Shown one piece after another: positions 10,386-20,460 of a DNA stretch of 64,000 nucleotides. Every line of letters begins with the position of its first letter. The first letter of the stretch is position 1. The DNA is taken from positions 4,092,001 through 4,156,000 of the forward strand of contig NC_066311.1 in assembly GCF_905404315.1 (NCBI RefSeq), read 5' to 3'. The notes below the pieces were generated by a model. That model was not told the origin of the DNA, did no database searches, and worked only from the letters and a program-made list of their open reading frames with translations. This DNA is from Leptidea sinapis (Eukaryota > Arthropoda > Insecta > Lepidoptera > Pieridae). A program made the position numbers and the translations under genes.

Positions 10386-10680
10386 TTCAAATGCCACAAA
10401 TATCCTAATTTGACATAATGATCTCCCCCATCTGGATGTATGGTGGTCCTCCACAGTGCGGTTTTCAAGGAGCTTTCTTCCACGTACTACAAAGCCGTGT
10501 AATGAACTTTGTACCTTGTGCGGTGACATGGGTACCTTCAAAAAAAGCGCGTACACCTTTCTTAAAGGCCGGCAACTCTCCTGTGATTCCTCTGGTGTTG
10601 CAAGACAATGTGGGCGGCGGTGATCACTTAACACCAGGTGACCCGTACGCTCATTTGTCCTCCTTTTCCATAAAAAAAGT
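10386..10680 (+). mobile_element. LINE (Jockey/CR1-like) 3' end, 'LWNELP' family
   Basis: Plus-strand copy with the family text 'tcctccacagtgcggttttc', 'ggtaccttcaaaaaaagcgc' and 'gtgggcggcggtgatcactt', ending 'tcctccttttccataaaaaa' (A-rich 3' end at 10680). It has in-frame disruptions and encodes nothing. Confidence 0.77.
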
Positions 10681-10939
10681 GAATCAATTTTTAATATCGA
10701 TCTACTGTCGAATTGTACACGTTATTTCAAATATAGACATTACACATATCGACGCCTACGGTTCTATTTATGATTTCTACGATAGTATTTTTTAATAACT
10801 ACCTACGTAGGAGGTTTGACACTTGATAAATTCTATATGAATACACGTTATGGAATGGGGGTCCAGATAAGATGGTCTGTGGAACACTTCATAGTATGAA
10901 ATGTCTTATTTATCGACATTTATTGTGGTGCACTAAAAT
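10681..10939. other. unassigned
   Basis: AT-rich spacer. Confidence 0.3.
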
Positions 10940-11390
10940 TAGAAACATAACCTAGGCAAGAGATGGATTAGAACACGCTCGGTCACTAAAATGGAGGTGG
11001 GCTGGACATGTGGCGCGTCTACGTGACAAGAGATGGACGAAAACGGTGACCACATGGGCGGGTCCACAGGGAAAAAGAAAGAGAGGTAGACCTCTAGCTT
11101 GTTGGGAAGATGACATCAAAAAAACAGCGGGCCCCAACTGGATTCAAGTAGCCCAATCTAGAAAGTACTGGCTATCTTTGGAGGAGGCCTTCACCTACAG
11201 AGGAGTTCTTTCAGAATAAAGAACAATAATATAAGATTAAGGAAAAACTAACACAAGTAAAATTTTAGGAGCCAAAGTTAATTACTAACAAAACTAATAA
11301 TTGTATGTAGGTAAACTAACTTAATCTAATATAACTTCATGTTTTATAAGCTGTAAGAAATAAAAGGCTTTTTTATTTTATTTTATTCTT
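10940..11390 (+). pseudogene. LINE ORF C-terminus and 3' tail (RTE-like)
   Basis: It reads SLKWRWAGHVARLRDKRWTK from about 10985, then GKRKRGRPLACWEDDIKKTA and WLSLEEAFTYRGVLSE before a stop at 11217-11219. An AT-rich 3' UTR ends in 'aataaaaggcttttttattt' at about 11385. The final ~75 codons are open, so this copy is younger than most. It belongs to the same clade as 8735-9490. Confidence 0.83.
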
Positions 11391-11884
11391 ATTATAGTGC
11401 ATGTGATGTAAACAGTATTGTAAATGAAAAATTGCTTAAATTATTAAAACTTTAGTGAGACATTATTTATAAATACGGCTTCACTCACGTTTTATCTGTG
11501 TACCCACACAGATACAACGTCCACTCGGTACCCACCGACAGTTTCAGATCATTCGTAGGTCCTTCATCAGGGTGAGTGGAGTAGGATCGGGATAACGTCC
11601 CGAGCATAATTTTTAATGACACTTGATAATTTAAATTGGCTCGTAAAAATTTAGATATTTAGAAATTCTTAAAAATAGGTTAATAAAAAAGTATATATAA
11701 ACTTTTTTTGCAAAACCTTCTGGGTGTCGCGAGGTTATAGAAAGCGGCTATAATTCTCACCTGAACCCGTCTCTTACTGCGGACTTGGACTCGTAGTGCG
11801 CGGCTGGACAGGGCTGGTGATGACGAGCACGGTCTCACTGACACTATGTCACTATTGGTGTCCACGGGCCACAATATTTGCATC
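11391..11884. other. unassigned; two GC-richer patches
   Basis: 11480-11590 ('tcatcagggtgagtggagta') and 11700-11880 ('gacgagcacggtctcactga') are richer in GC than the surroundings. I could not match them to any other copy in the window. Confidence 0.3.
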
Positions 11885-12065
11885 TTAGGCAATGAAGCCA
11901 CAACCTGAGATTTGAACAAAACATACAAGATTTATCAACTGAGCTCAGTTGGAAGAGCGCTCGCACGGAACGTAAGACGTCGCGGTTTCGAGTCCCGTTT
12001 CGTTCATAAATTTTGTTTTCAAATTGCATTTGTGTAATTATTCCCAGGAGGTTTGTCACTTTAAA
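11885..12065 (+). mobile_element. tRNA-like SINE (GAACGAT-type), truncated
   Basis: It begins 'acaacctgagatttgaacaa', then a tRNA-like body with A-box 'gagctcagttggaagagcgc' and B-box 'ggtttcgagtcccgtttcg', followed by 'ttttgttttcaaattgcatt'. The family is the one described at 34075-34470. It is immediately followed by a Jockey-like LINE. Confidence 0.68.
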
Positions 12066-12590
12066 ATGATCTTTACAACAGCGTAGAGAATACAGAGGTC
12101 AAGTTTTCCTTTTCAAAATATTACATGACTTAATTGATTCCAATCGTATTTTAAGTAACATTATACTTAACTGTCCAAAACATTATACACGTTCTATAGA
12201 TACATTCTTTATCCCTGTTCGTAGAACTAATTATACTAGCACTTGTTTTATTATAAGAGCATGCAACACTTATAATAATAATTATAGTCACTTAGACATT
12301 TTTCATAGCAGCTATCGAACTTTTACTAAAAAAATTAAAGAATATCTTAAACATCCTTAAAATATGTTCAACCGATAAATTTGATAAATTTTGTGTCATT
12401 TGTATTTTTGTGTACTTTTTCGCCTTATGTTTAATTGTATATAAAATCGTTATATTTTGAATTATATTCACTCCTACTTTGTTTATATTTAAGTGGAAAC
12501 TATATTGGCTTTTGTAATATAAATTATTGTTACAATGTGTATATAACTTAAGCTGTTTGTTTTCCAATAAATAAATAAATAAAACATAAC
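12066..12590 (+). pseudogene. LINE (Jockey-like) ORF2 C-terminus, open for 97 codons, with TAAA tail
   Basis: A frame open from 12070 to TAA at 12358-12360 reads SLQQRREYRGQVFLFKILHD, then DTFFIPVRRTNYTSTCFIIR, then NYSHLDIFHSSYRTFTKKIK and EYLKHP. This is the typical end of a Jockey-like reverse-transcriptase protein (QQRR, FFIPV.RTN.T and K(I/F)KEYL blocks). No stop interrupts it, so the insertion is comparatively recent although 5'-truncated. An AT-rich 3' UTR ends in 'aataaataaataaataaaac' at 12590. No conventional ATG starts it. It sits directly behind the tRNA-like SINE. Confidence 0.8.
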
Positions 12591-12904
12591 TAATTGTTTA
12601 GTCTTAACAGTGGTAAAAATTACGTTCAAACATTCCGTTACATAGATACATATATTCATTGAGTCAAGCTGATATAAAGTTCATAAAAATCATACATATC
12701 GTAACTCCGGAAGGTGTTTGTATGGTAATAATAATGTTTTATATTTCGCCCCTATTTGACTGAGATGAATAAAAAAAATTGTATGTTCAACAAGTTCACA
12801 AGTAAAAACTCGAGTGATTCTTGTTTAAATAAAACTTATGAAACATTGCTAGAAGGCATAACAATTGATTCCCTTGGAATTCTTTATGATGTCAGTATAA
12901 AAAA
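12591..12904. other. unassigned
   Basis: AT-rich spacer; nothing recognised. Confidence 0.35.
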
Positions 12905-12995
12905 AAAAACAATATTGTACTGTCATTGTTATTGCTATAAAACATTCATAATCAAGTCCCAGGCTGTCAGATCACTTAGATATATATTAAGCTGT
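12905..12995 (+). repeat. two-copy repeat 'aatcaagtcccaggctgtca'
   Basis: It matches 56610-56695 in inverted orientation, including 'cattgttattgctataaaa' and 'caagtcccaggctgtc'. The match is about 85 bp long with roughly 85-90% identity by eye. The element type is unknown. Confidence 0.55.
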
Positions 12996-13084
12996 GGAGT
13001 AGTAGGATTTACGATTGAGCCATTTTTTTTATAACACATGTAAAGTAATAATGCCTGAACAACGACTGGGACTTTATTATAAAA

Positions 13085-13528
13085 GTGTATACATTTACCC
13101 TTAAACTAAGATTAAGGATTGGTCTCCGCTGCGCTCCACTAATTGGATACCGCAGGCGTAGTCGCAAAATGGAGCAACTAATACTACGCCCAAGTGGGCG
13201 TACTCGAGCCTGTCTCGAACAATTTGTGACGTTTACGTGCCACATATTCTGTTAAACTTTGCTAATAATTGTAACTAAAATATAAGATAGACACTGGGAA
13301 TCACATATCATCAGTAAGTATTTTGTATTTTATTAATTTCAATGTAAAATAACACGAAGCGTATGTTACAAAATTTGAAAGATGCCATTGAGTGTCAAGA
13401 TGCCACGCACACAAGCACCTAATAGTTGCCGTAATAATAAAGCTATTGTTCTTAGGTAGTGCGGTATCTAGTTGGAGCGCAGCGGAGATCAATCCTTAAT
13501 CTAAGGTGTACACATTTACCCTTAAAGC
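13085..13528 (+). mobile_element. P-element-like MITE with 22-bp flanking direct repeats
   Basis: The element (about 13106-13505) ends in inverted repeats: left 'ttaaggattggtctccgctg', right 'cagcggagatcaatccttaa'. The inside retains 'aactaatactacgcccaag' and a splice-donor-like 'tca|gtaagta' at 13314. The first exon, which encodes a THAP-like start in the 33-kb copy, is deleted here. The flanks 'gtgtatacatttacccttaa' (13085) and 'gtgtacacatttacccttaa' (13506) form a 22-bp direct repeat with one mismatch, longer than a P-type 8-bp duplication. Confidence 0.68.
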
Positions 13529-13804
13529 TATTATGTATCTTATTAAGATGATGAAATATTACAATTAAGTTTTCCACTGACATATCTGTCATCGCATAAC
13601 TTTAATGGTGTGTAGAAATATCATAAGCGTATATTATATACTTCATGTTATTATACAAAGATAATTTTGTAATACCTTTATGATAACAGAACCATCGTTA
13701 AGTTATTTATTACTTAAGCAAAAACTTGCATAAAACGAATTGGATAACATTGATTTTATTGCATGCACTTAAGTATAAATAGTCTGTTAGATTTTCGTTT
13801 ATTT
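13529..13804. other. unassigned
   Basis: AT-rich spacer. Confidence 0.3.
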
Positions 13805-14125
13805 ACGAATTTTTTTGTATGAAAATAAGGGACGAGACGAGCAGGACGTTTAGCTGATGTTAATTGATACGCCCTGCTCATTACAATGCAGTGCAAGATT
13901 ATTGAACAATAATTCGGAGCGGCACTACAACTGCGCTCGTCATCTTGAGACATAAGATGTTAAATCTCATTTCACTAGCTACGGCGTCCTTCAGACCGAA
14001 ATACAGCACATGTACTATTATTTTTATTAGTATTTACACATTACTGCTTCACGGCAGAAATAGGCGCCGTTGTGATACCCATAATCTAGCCGGCATCCGG
14101 TGCAAGGGAGCCTCCCACTGGTGAT
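13805..14125 (-). mobile_element. GCCGG/CGTCC interspersed repeat, near full length
   Basis: Minus-strand copy. The plus strand shows 'gaaaataagggacgagacga' at the 3' end and 'gagcctcccactggtg' at the 5' end. A small internal loss lies near 13890 and a short insertion of 'attatttttattagtattt' near 14015. Confidence 0.75.
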
Positions 14126-14194
14126 ACAGTAGACCAGCGTTTTTAGGTTCTTTTTTAGTGTTTCTTGTTTTTAAACCTGTAAACTTATATAATT

Positions 14195-14428
14195 TATACG
14201 TCTAGATAGAGTTTCTTGCTGTTAGACAACCGATAAAAACAGACCAGGAATATTACTTTAGTATGTGTGACAAGCTAGGTCTTACACTCGCGATTTGTAT
14301 GACACTTTGTGTTAGTGTGCGTGAATTGCTCAAAATAGAGGTTAGTTCTAAATTCTATTTTTTTCGACGTTTTCACAGCTAATAATACTCGAATAGTCTA
14401 TCTAGACGTATAAATAATTTATGCCTTC
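14195..14428 (+). mobile_element. MITE with TTATACGTCTAGATAG termini
   Basis: Left 'ttatacgtctagatagagt' and right 'tagtctatctagacgtataa' are inverted repeats enclosing ~230 bp, including 'tcttacactcgcgatttgta' and 'cgacgttttcacagct'. Copies or parts are at 16385, 22013, 39640 and 45545. It is non-coding. Confidence 0.72.
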
Positions 14429-14522
14429 AATCATTGGGTATAACTGCAACACTTGGGTGTAACGTAGAGATAAAATATATATAATATTCCACAGGTTTTT
14501 TATCTTCCTTTTATTGTAATGT

Positions 14523-14710
14523 ATTTTATCTACACCCATGCTGGAAATCATCTTTTAAAGATTCTGGAACAGATAGGTTACTGCTTACTAAAAAAAGCCA
14601 GTCCTAGTCACGATTACGTCATCCAAACGAGTGTTGTAATGTTGTACTGAATTTTATTACAACACTCGTTTGGATGATGTAATGGTTATTAGGAGATTGG
14701 GTGTGAGTTA
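14523..14710. mobile_element. hairpin-forming repeat (22-bp perfect arms)
   Basis: Arms at 14619-14640 (tcatccaaacgagtgttgta...) and 14656-14677 are perfect inverse complements around a 15-nt loop. They extend to ~28 bp with one mismatch. The same element, upstream 'ttatctacacccatgctgga', recurs at 52351-52505, where the right arm is damaged. Confidence 0.65.
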
Positions 14711-15095
14711 GGCTAGCCAGTAGGCTATACGGAACCCTAATATGCGATTATAATTTATTTATACATTAATATATTATCATTTCAGTATGTAGTTGTCTTT
14801 ATGTATTTCAATAGCGTTAATTAGAGTGGAATATTAATATAGCAGTAAAGCCATTTGGCTTTGAAACGGCTTTCTATAGTGGGGGCAAAAGGTTTGATAA
14901 GACGAAGTTACCTTGTTGTGAGGGGGAGATCTAAAAATAGAACCAGAGATAAGTATATTTATTCGTTTACCCACATTACAGTTTGTTTCTCGACTTTTAT
15001 TATTTGATACTATAATAAAGGTTACCTTAAACTTATTTCCTCGATTAAAGTACATCCCCTAATTGCCATAGTCTATATTGGCATACTCATCGAAC
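14711..15095. other. unassigned
   Basis: AT-rich, with a 'ctatacggaaccctaatatg' phrase like the end of the 15.2-15.65 kb repeat; otherwise unassigned. Confidence 0.3.
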
Positions 15096-15099
15096 CTAT

Positions 15100-15242
15100 T
15101 CACCTAGTGTTAAGTGATCACCGCCACCCATCTCTTGAGATATTCACAGGAGACACTAGAAGATTCACAGCAGCGATGCCAGACTTTCAGGAAAATGTAC
15201 TCGTTTTTTTGAAGGTACTCATGTTGTATCGTCCCGGAAACT
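15100..15242 (-). mobile_element. LINE 3' end, 'LWNELP' family, diverged
   Basis: 'gtgttaagtgatcaccgcca' and 'gaaggtactcatgttgtatc' mark the family; the middle is degenerate. Confidence 0.6.
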
Positions 15243-15650
15243 GTACTGTTGAAACTTGGTAAACAGATGTATTCTAAGAATTAAAATTTTAACACAAAAA
15301 TAGAAAAAAAAAACAATACATTTGGGGGGTCCCCCAAACTTAGAACTATGGATAGGTCTTACTAATATAATTTTTTTCAAAACTGAATAGTTTACGCGAG
15401 AGACATTTCCAAAGTGGTAAAATGTGTGTGTCCCCCTGTTACTTCTAAAATAAGAGAATGATAAAACTAAAAAAAAAATTTGATGTACCATGCAAACTTC
15501 TATCGCAAAATTGGTTTTAACGAGATCTAGTAAGTATTTTTTATACGTCATAAATCGTAAACCCACAAGAACTTTTATATTGTGTAACTAGCTGCTACGG
15601 AACCCTTGATGGGCTAGTCCGACTCACAATTTACCGGTTTTTACCTAAGG
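15243..15650 (+). mobile_element. insect repeat ending 'ctacggaacccttgatgggc'
   Basis: It begins with 'actgttgaaacttggtaaac', which also occurs at 39045, and ends with the 'ggaaccctt...gggc.agtccgactc' phrase followed by 'accggttttt', a terminus common in insect genomes. It sits between two oppositely oriented LWNELP LINE tails. Confidence 0.5.
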
Positions 15651-15745
15651 AAAAGGCCGGCAATGCTCTTGTGATTCCTCCGGACTGTTATAAGGGAGTG
15701 GCCCATACGGACGTTTGTCCTCAGAGGAGGACATGGAAGAATCCA
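15650..15745 (+). mobile_element. LINE 3' end fragment, 'LWNELP' family
   Basis: 'aaggccggcaatgctcttgt' and 'tgattcctccggactgttat' are plus-oriented pieces of the family. With the copy at 15100 this forms an inverted pair ~400 bp apart. Confidence 0.55.
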
Positions 15746-16214
15746 TAAAATAATTCCGGAAAAAAGCATAGACAAGCTATTCAATATTATATTAATCTGT
15801 TCATCATCTGACGCAAGCAACAGAGAAATATAACAAAACACAATGATAACACCGCCATGAGGCAGAAGATTCATAGGCAATAAACTGGCGTTAAAATATT
15901 ATACTCTTTGCCGTAGGGTCAGTAGGTCACTTAAGGCAGTACCTTATCGCATATCGCTTCCTCAAGATCTTGCCCGAGGTAATTTCATGCCACGCTATGC
16001 AGGGATTTGTTGATAAGACGTTAATTTTTGAATTCCCCTTAATATTTTATGGTTTAACGATGCGTAATAATTTGGGGGAAATATTATGAAGATAAAATAC
16101 GAGGTGTATAACTCATTGTTTAACATTTTTACTTGGTATATGAATACTTACTTATATCTTTTGATTATTTTTGTTTAGAATTGTCTTTTATAAAATATAT
16201 TTAACTATTTTTGA
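15746..16214. other. unassigned
   Basis: Nothing recognised; AT-rich. Confidence 0.4.
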
Positions 16215-16220
16215 TATATA

Positions 16221-16382
16221 CCTATTATGTTCTAACGCGTTTGGGAAAAATGGCTTAAATGATTTATAAGTCTAGAATGAGCCTAGCCAAGTTTATTGCA
16301 AAGAACTATAAGCAAAAGACTATCAAGACGTATAAATTTTCTAAGCTATTATGTTTTAGCGCGTTTGGGAAAAAATGCCTTA
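16221..16382 (+). repeat. 36-bp direct repeat, copies 125 bp apart
   Basis: 'ctattatgttctaacgcgtt' at 16221 and 'ctattatgttttagcgcgtt' at 16346, each followed by 'tgggaaaaa.tg.ctta', match over ~36 bp. This is a local duplication of unknown origin. Confidence 0.6.
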
Positions 16383-16384
16383 GA

Positions 16385-16550
16385 TAATGTATACACTTAG
16401 ATAGAGCCTTTTGCTGTTAGGCAACTCATGACAACAGGCCACGTTTATTACTCTAGTGTGCATGACAGCTACGTCTTACACTCGCGATACGTTAGCGCCG
16501 TTAGATACTTTGTTTTAGTGTGCGTCCGTTACTGAAACTAGAGGTAAACT
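16385..16550 (+). mobile_element. partial TTATACGTCTAGATAG MITE
   Basis: It shares 'gatagagccttttgctgtta', 'tacgtcttacactcgcgata' and 'agtgtgcgtccgttactgaa' with the full copies. Both termini are degraded and the right one is missing. Confidence 0.6.
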
Positions 16551-16689
16551 GATTGATAAAATAAAAACAAAGTTTGAATCTACCTATTTCACTTTAAATG
16601 CAGTAAGTATTAAGCTGTTTAGTAGTGTAATAAGTAGAATCATTGATTCCCACCATGGTGCCCCCAATTTACTCCAATCAAACACTCTT

Positions 16690-16810
16690 GTGATGTGTGA
16701 TACCTCTCGTGTTGCAAGAGAGGGCTGCGATAGCCACATACCATCGACTGACCCGTCCTGACCGAAATTTAGGACAATCGAGCGTACGTGTCACCTGGTG
16801 TTAAGGCGAC
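16690..16810. mobile_element. scrambled LWNELP LINE tail pieces
   Basis: 'tcgtgttgcaagagagggc' resembles the plus orientation, while 'atcgagcgtacgtgtcacct' and 'ggtgttaaggcgac' are the minus orientation. The order suggests two fragments joined by rearrangement. Confidence 0.4.
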
Positions 16811-17234
16811 ACTAAATGCCAGCGACCTTGAGCGATATGAGTTCACGGCTGCCGGCCTGCCATCTATGTAACAAAGCCAATATTTTCAAAATTCTTGCGT
16901 GGAAAACAGTTTATATGCTTACAAACCTCGTTATTCACTTATTATCTGAATAAATAAACCTAAACAAGAAGTACAAGCTATAAGCATAACTTTTCTGAGA
17001 GAACTACCAAAAAAAATGCGTCACGCCATGCCAAAAAACTTGTTTAACTTCAAAGAAATATGGTAGTTCAAAAAGGCTCGGCAGTGTTAACTATGACCAA
17101 CAGCAAGCATTAGCAACCTACAATTAAGACTTAAGGATATGTGTAACAGGATTAAGTAGTGTTCATAGCTCGAAATGCTATACTTTCACCACGAAATTTG
17201 TCTAAAAACACCATGTTTGCGTGTTTTCTGCTTA
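16811..17234. other. unassigned
   Basis: No recognised element. Confidence 0.35.
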
Positions 17235-17545
17235 CTCTTCGCCTTAAGTGAACACCGCCGTACATATTCTCTTGCAACATCAGAGGAATCACAGAAGCGT
17301 TGCCAGCCTTTGAAGAAGGTGTACACTCATTTTTGACGGTACAAATGTCGTATCGCACAAGGAAGCTCATTCCACACCTAAGTTGTATGTGGACGAAAGT
17401 TCCTTGAAAACCGCACTGTGGAGGAACTCCACTCATTCAAATGGTGAGGATGATATCCAAATTTGTGCCGTATCGTGCGAAGGTGGAAAAGGAATCAGGT
17501 CAAACAGCTCTTCGGAACACTCACTGTAATATATGCGGTAGAAGA
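17235..17545 (-). mobile_element. LINE 3' end, 'LWNELP' family, long copy
   Basis: It covers the tail up to the 'aaacagctcttcggaacact' segment, which encodes the block upstream of LWNELP. It is frameshifted throughout. Confidence 0.75.
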
Positions 17546-17869
17546 TAATGAATATATCTTATATTTGTATGACTTTTTGTCCTCTCTTCCACAAAAATCA
17601 TCACCTTAGAAATTAACAATCAAATGTTGATGTTTGCTAACATTTTCTATGCATATATATATATCATATCAATACATAAACTCAGGTATGTTAAAACTTC
17701 CAAGATTATTCAGTGTCAAGGATGTATATTCAAGACTTAGAAAGATTACAATCTTAATAAGGCATTAATTATACACACGATCATAAGAAAATTTTAATTA
17801 AGGTGAATTATAATAAAAGTCACTCGCTCCGAATTCGCTCTGAATGAATTTAACAGTTGGAGATAAACA
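17546..17869. other. unassigned
   Basis: AT-rich with an ATATAT run at about 17655; nothing else. Confidence 0.3.
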
Positions 17870-18025
17870 ATTTGTTTAAGTTTAAGTAATATCCCTCCCT
17901 CCTAGGATTAAATATACCAATTTAATTTGTGCCAAAATTTATGAACGGGACTCGAACCCGTGACCTCTCGGGTCCTTTTCGAGCGCTCTTACCAACTGAG
18001 CCAACAGTCCGAGTGACACATCGAT
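17870..18025 (-). mobile_element. tRNA-like SINE head, variant
   Basis: The minus strand reads 'ggctcagttggtaagagcgc' (A-box) and 'cacgggttcgagtcccgttc' (B-box). The anticodon arm contains 'gaaaaggac' instead of the 'cacggaac' of the other copies. The left flank has the family's 'ccctcctaggattaaat' end. Confidence 0.6.
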
Positions 18026-18177
18026 CATAAATAATAGAGTCGAGTCACGGATCTTCCATTAACTTTGGTACTAATTTAATTTGTATAATTAATCTCAGAA
18101 ATGAGAGATATAACTTAAAAGTAACATATTGTTTAAATGAATATTGGTCACTTATTCAACTTCAAAATCAAACTTAG

Positions 18178-18325
18178 ACCTTAGATTAAAGATTGGTCTC
18201 CGCTGCGCTCCAACTAGATACCGTAGGCGTAGTCGCAAAGTGCGGCAACTAATACTACGCCCAAGTGGGCGTACTTGAGCCGCTCTTGAACAACGTGCGA
18301 CGTTGACGTGCCACATGTTGCAGTC
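18178..18325 (+). mobile_element. P-element-like MITE, left half
   Basis: It carries the terminal 'attggtctccgctgcgctcc' and 'aactaatactacgcccaagt' up to 'gacgttgacgtgccacatgt', then breaks off. No right end is present. Confidence 0.7.
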
Positions 18326-18359
18326 CTAGCGCTGCTACCAAGTAAGCCGGTAGGTGTTG

Positions 18360-18465
18360 TTCAACAATCAGGTTGTGGCTCAGTTTAAAAAAACAGATTG
18401 TTTAGATTTGAAAGAGTGAGTCTCGAGTCAATTTCCTAAAATGTAATTGGGATTGAGCAGGCAAT
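18360..18465 (+). mobile_element. tRNA-SINE tail fragment
   Basis: 'ttgttcaacaatcaggttgtgg' region and 'cagattgtttagatttgaaa' are body segments of the GAACGAT-type element in mixed order, without its tRNA head. Confidence 0.5.
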
Positions 18466-19095
18466 TAAATAGATACAACTTCTTTTCACTTTTCTACGAT
18501 CAACCCCTGTTTTTGTATCGCGATTTTTTATTATATTGTTCCATCCACATATCCGCAATAGGGTTGCAAGATGGCAACAGAATATAATAATTATAGTAGT
18601 ACGATAAATTTTATGTACAATATATATTTGTTAGGTCTGAGAATCGGTCGTCATCTATTTTTTATTCCCCAAAAATTTTAATTATTTACTTTTTTTTATT
18701 ACTTTACTAGCTGACCCGGCAAACGTTGTTTTGCCATATAAAGTATAATTCACGCGATAGTTTTATAAGTAATAAAATATTGCCTATATTATAGCCTGTA
18801 CATCATTTTGTTCTATTGTCAATAGTTTTTGCAGCGCACGCAAAAATAGGTTTTCGATTTTACACCTTGTGTTACAAAATAGCAATTTTATTACGGATCC
18901 CTAATTTTGAAAAAAAAACAAAGCCTATAGCCTTCCTCGATAAATGGACTACCCAACACTGAAAGAATCATTCAAATCGGACCAGTAGTACCAGAGATTA
19001 GCACGTTCAAACAAACAAACAAACAAACACTGCAGCTTTATAATATTAGTATAGATATGGCAATACAACGTTTTCTGGGTCAGCTAGTTTTTTAA
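18466..19095. mobile_element. AGCTGACCC family A pieces with an inserted family B element
   Basis: 18471-18540 and 18633-18670 are minus-oriented pieces of family A in swapped order, and 19057-19092 is its end ('tgggtcagctagtt'). Between them, 18712-19056 is a near-complete plus-strand family B element: 'actagctgacccggcaaacg' to 'aatattagtatagat', with 'agcgcacgcaaaaataggtt' inside. Family B also occurs at 33495 (-) and 40107 (+). Confidence 0.6.
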
Positions 19096-19600
19096 TAAAA
19101 TTTCATCATCGTTCTAAAAACATATACATCGCCATACAGGTACTAACTCGACTTAACAGAGTAGTAGGCATAACACGTTCATGACTACTACATAGTAGTC
19201 ATAGTTTTAACCAGGTTTCTTCACTCCGGGCGACCACATATAAAATAATACTAATTTGAGTTTGGGTTAATCTTTGATTTAAATCATTACCAAAGATTGA
19301 TTAATGATACGCTCAAATAGCCTTTAAATTAACTTATATGTTAAAGTTATTAATTATTTGAAAGATTATACGCCTTATAAGTCATAACATAGCTGTTTTT
19401 GAATATTTTAAAATGTATTAATTAGTTAATAGACTCTATAATGATCGAATAATTATTCGAATCAATTTATTTCTTTATTTACATTTATCTCGGAAAGTGT
19501 GTGTAGAGATTTATTTTTTAAAGGAGCCATTAACGGCCAACGCCCGAAGTATATGGAAAATTGTTATTTTTATTGTTATATATATGTATACATATATATA
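19096..19600. other. unassigned
   Basis: AT-rich; nothing recognised. Confidence 0.4.
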
Positions 19601-20100
19601 CACAGGGTGTCCCAAAGTTATGGGATATGAAGGGAAAGTACCTTAAATATCGAATATAGGCTATTTTGCTGAAAGAAGACTTTATGTTATTTTTATAAGT
19701 TAGTACTTCTGCATTCAAAGATTTTCTAAAAATTACTTGCCTCTTCTGGGAATCGAACCGATTGAAATGTAAAAAAAAAACTACTACTACTTTTATGGTG
19801 CCAATCGAAAGAATCGCAAAAAGCTAGTATTTTAAATGAAAGGAACAACGTAAAATGAATGTTTTCCTACTTGGATTGGTACGAATGGACCGATTAGATG
19901 GCCGGCCAGATCCCCGGACCTTACAATATTTGATTTCTTCTGTTGGCGATACGTGAAAGATATGCTATACAAAAAGCGATACGAGAACGTGGGCGAGCTA
20001 CAAACAGAATTGTGCCATATCATATCGAGTATTCATCATAAAATGATAAGAAAATCAACAGGCAGCGTACTCATTAAAATATTGGCGATTTGCGTAATAA
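19601..20100 (+). pseudogene. mariner-type (IS630/Tc1/mariner) transposase remnant
   Basis: The left terminus 'cacagggtgtcccaaagtta' at about 19601 fits ends of a mariner-related group next to TA-rich flank. After an internal deletion, a frame from about 19863 reads FPTWIGTNGPIRWPARSPDL followed by TIFDFFCWRYVKDMLYKKRY. It runs to ISSIHHKMIRKSTGSVL and a stop near 20099. 'RWP.RSPDLT..DFF.W' carries the third catalytic Asp of the DDD/E triad in these transposases. The first two catalytic residues and the right terminal repeat are missing, so it is a relic. Confidence 0.75.
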
Positions 20101-20184
20101 TATAACTAAAATACATACCAATACACAATTACTTATTATTATTTATATATTGCCAATGTATATTTCAGCTAAACATCCATTGAT

Positions 20185-20408
20185 AATCACAAATCACAAG
20201 AGCGTTGCCGGCCTTTAAGGAAGGTGTACGCGCTTTTTTTGAAGGTACCCATGTCCCGGAAACACCGCACAAGGAAGCTCATTCCACAGCTTCGTAGTAC
20301 GAGGAAGAAAGCTCCTTGAAAGCCGCACTGTGGAGGACCGCCACACATCCAGATGGTGGGGATGATATCCTAATTTGTGGCGTGTCGTGCGAAGGTGGAA
20401 TAGCTAAT
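20185..20408 (-). mobile_element. LINE 3' end, 'LWNELP' family
   Basis: It has the family phrases 'gcgttgccggcctttaagga', 'caaggaagctcattccacag' and 'ctgtggaggaccgccacaca'. The extreme 3' end is missing (it starts at 'aatcacaagagcg'). Confidence 0.75.
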
Positions 20409-20460
20409 ATCACGGCGCGGAGTCCATCTTTTTTTACTAGTCCGTGTATCAGAGTAATAC
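20408..20460. mobile_element. terminus of the 'agtaaaaaaagatggactcc' MITE
   Basis: 'cggagtccatctttttttac' followed by 'tagtccgtg' matches the right end of the MITE at 27275-27640. Only the end is present. Confidence 0.55.
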
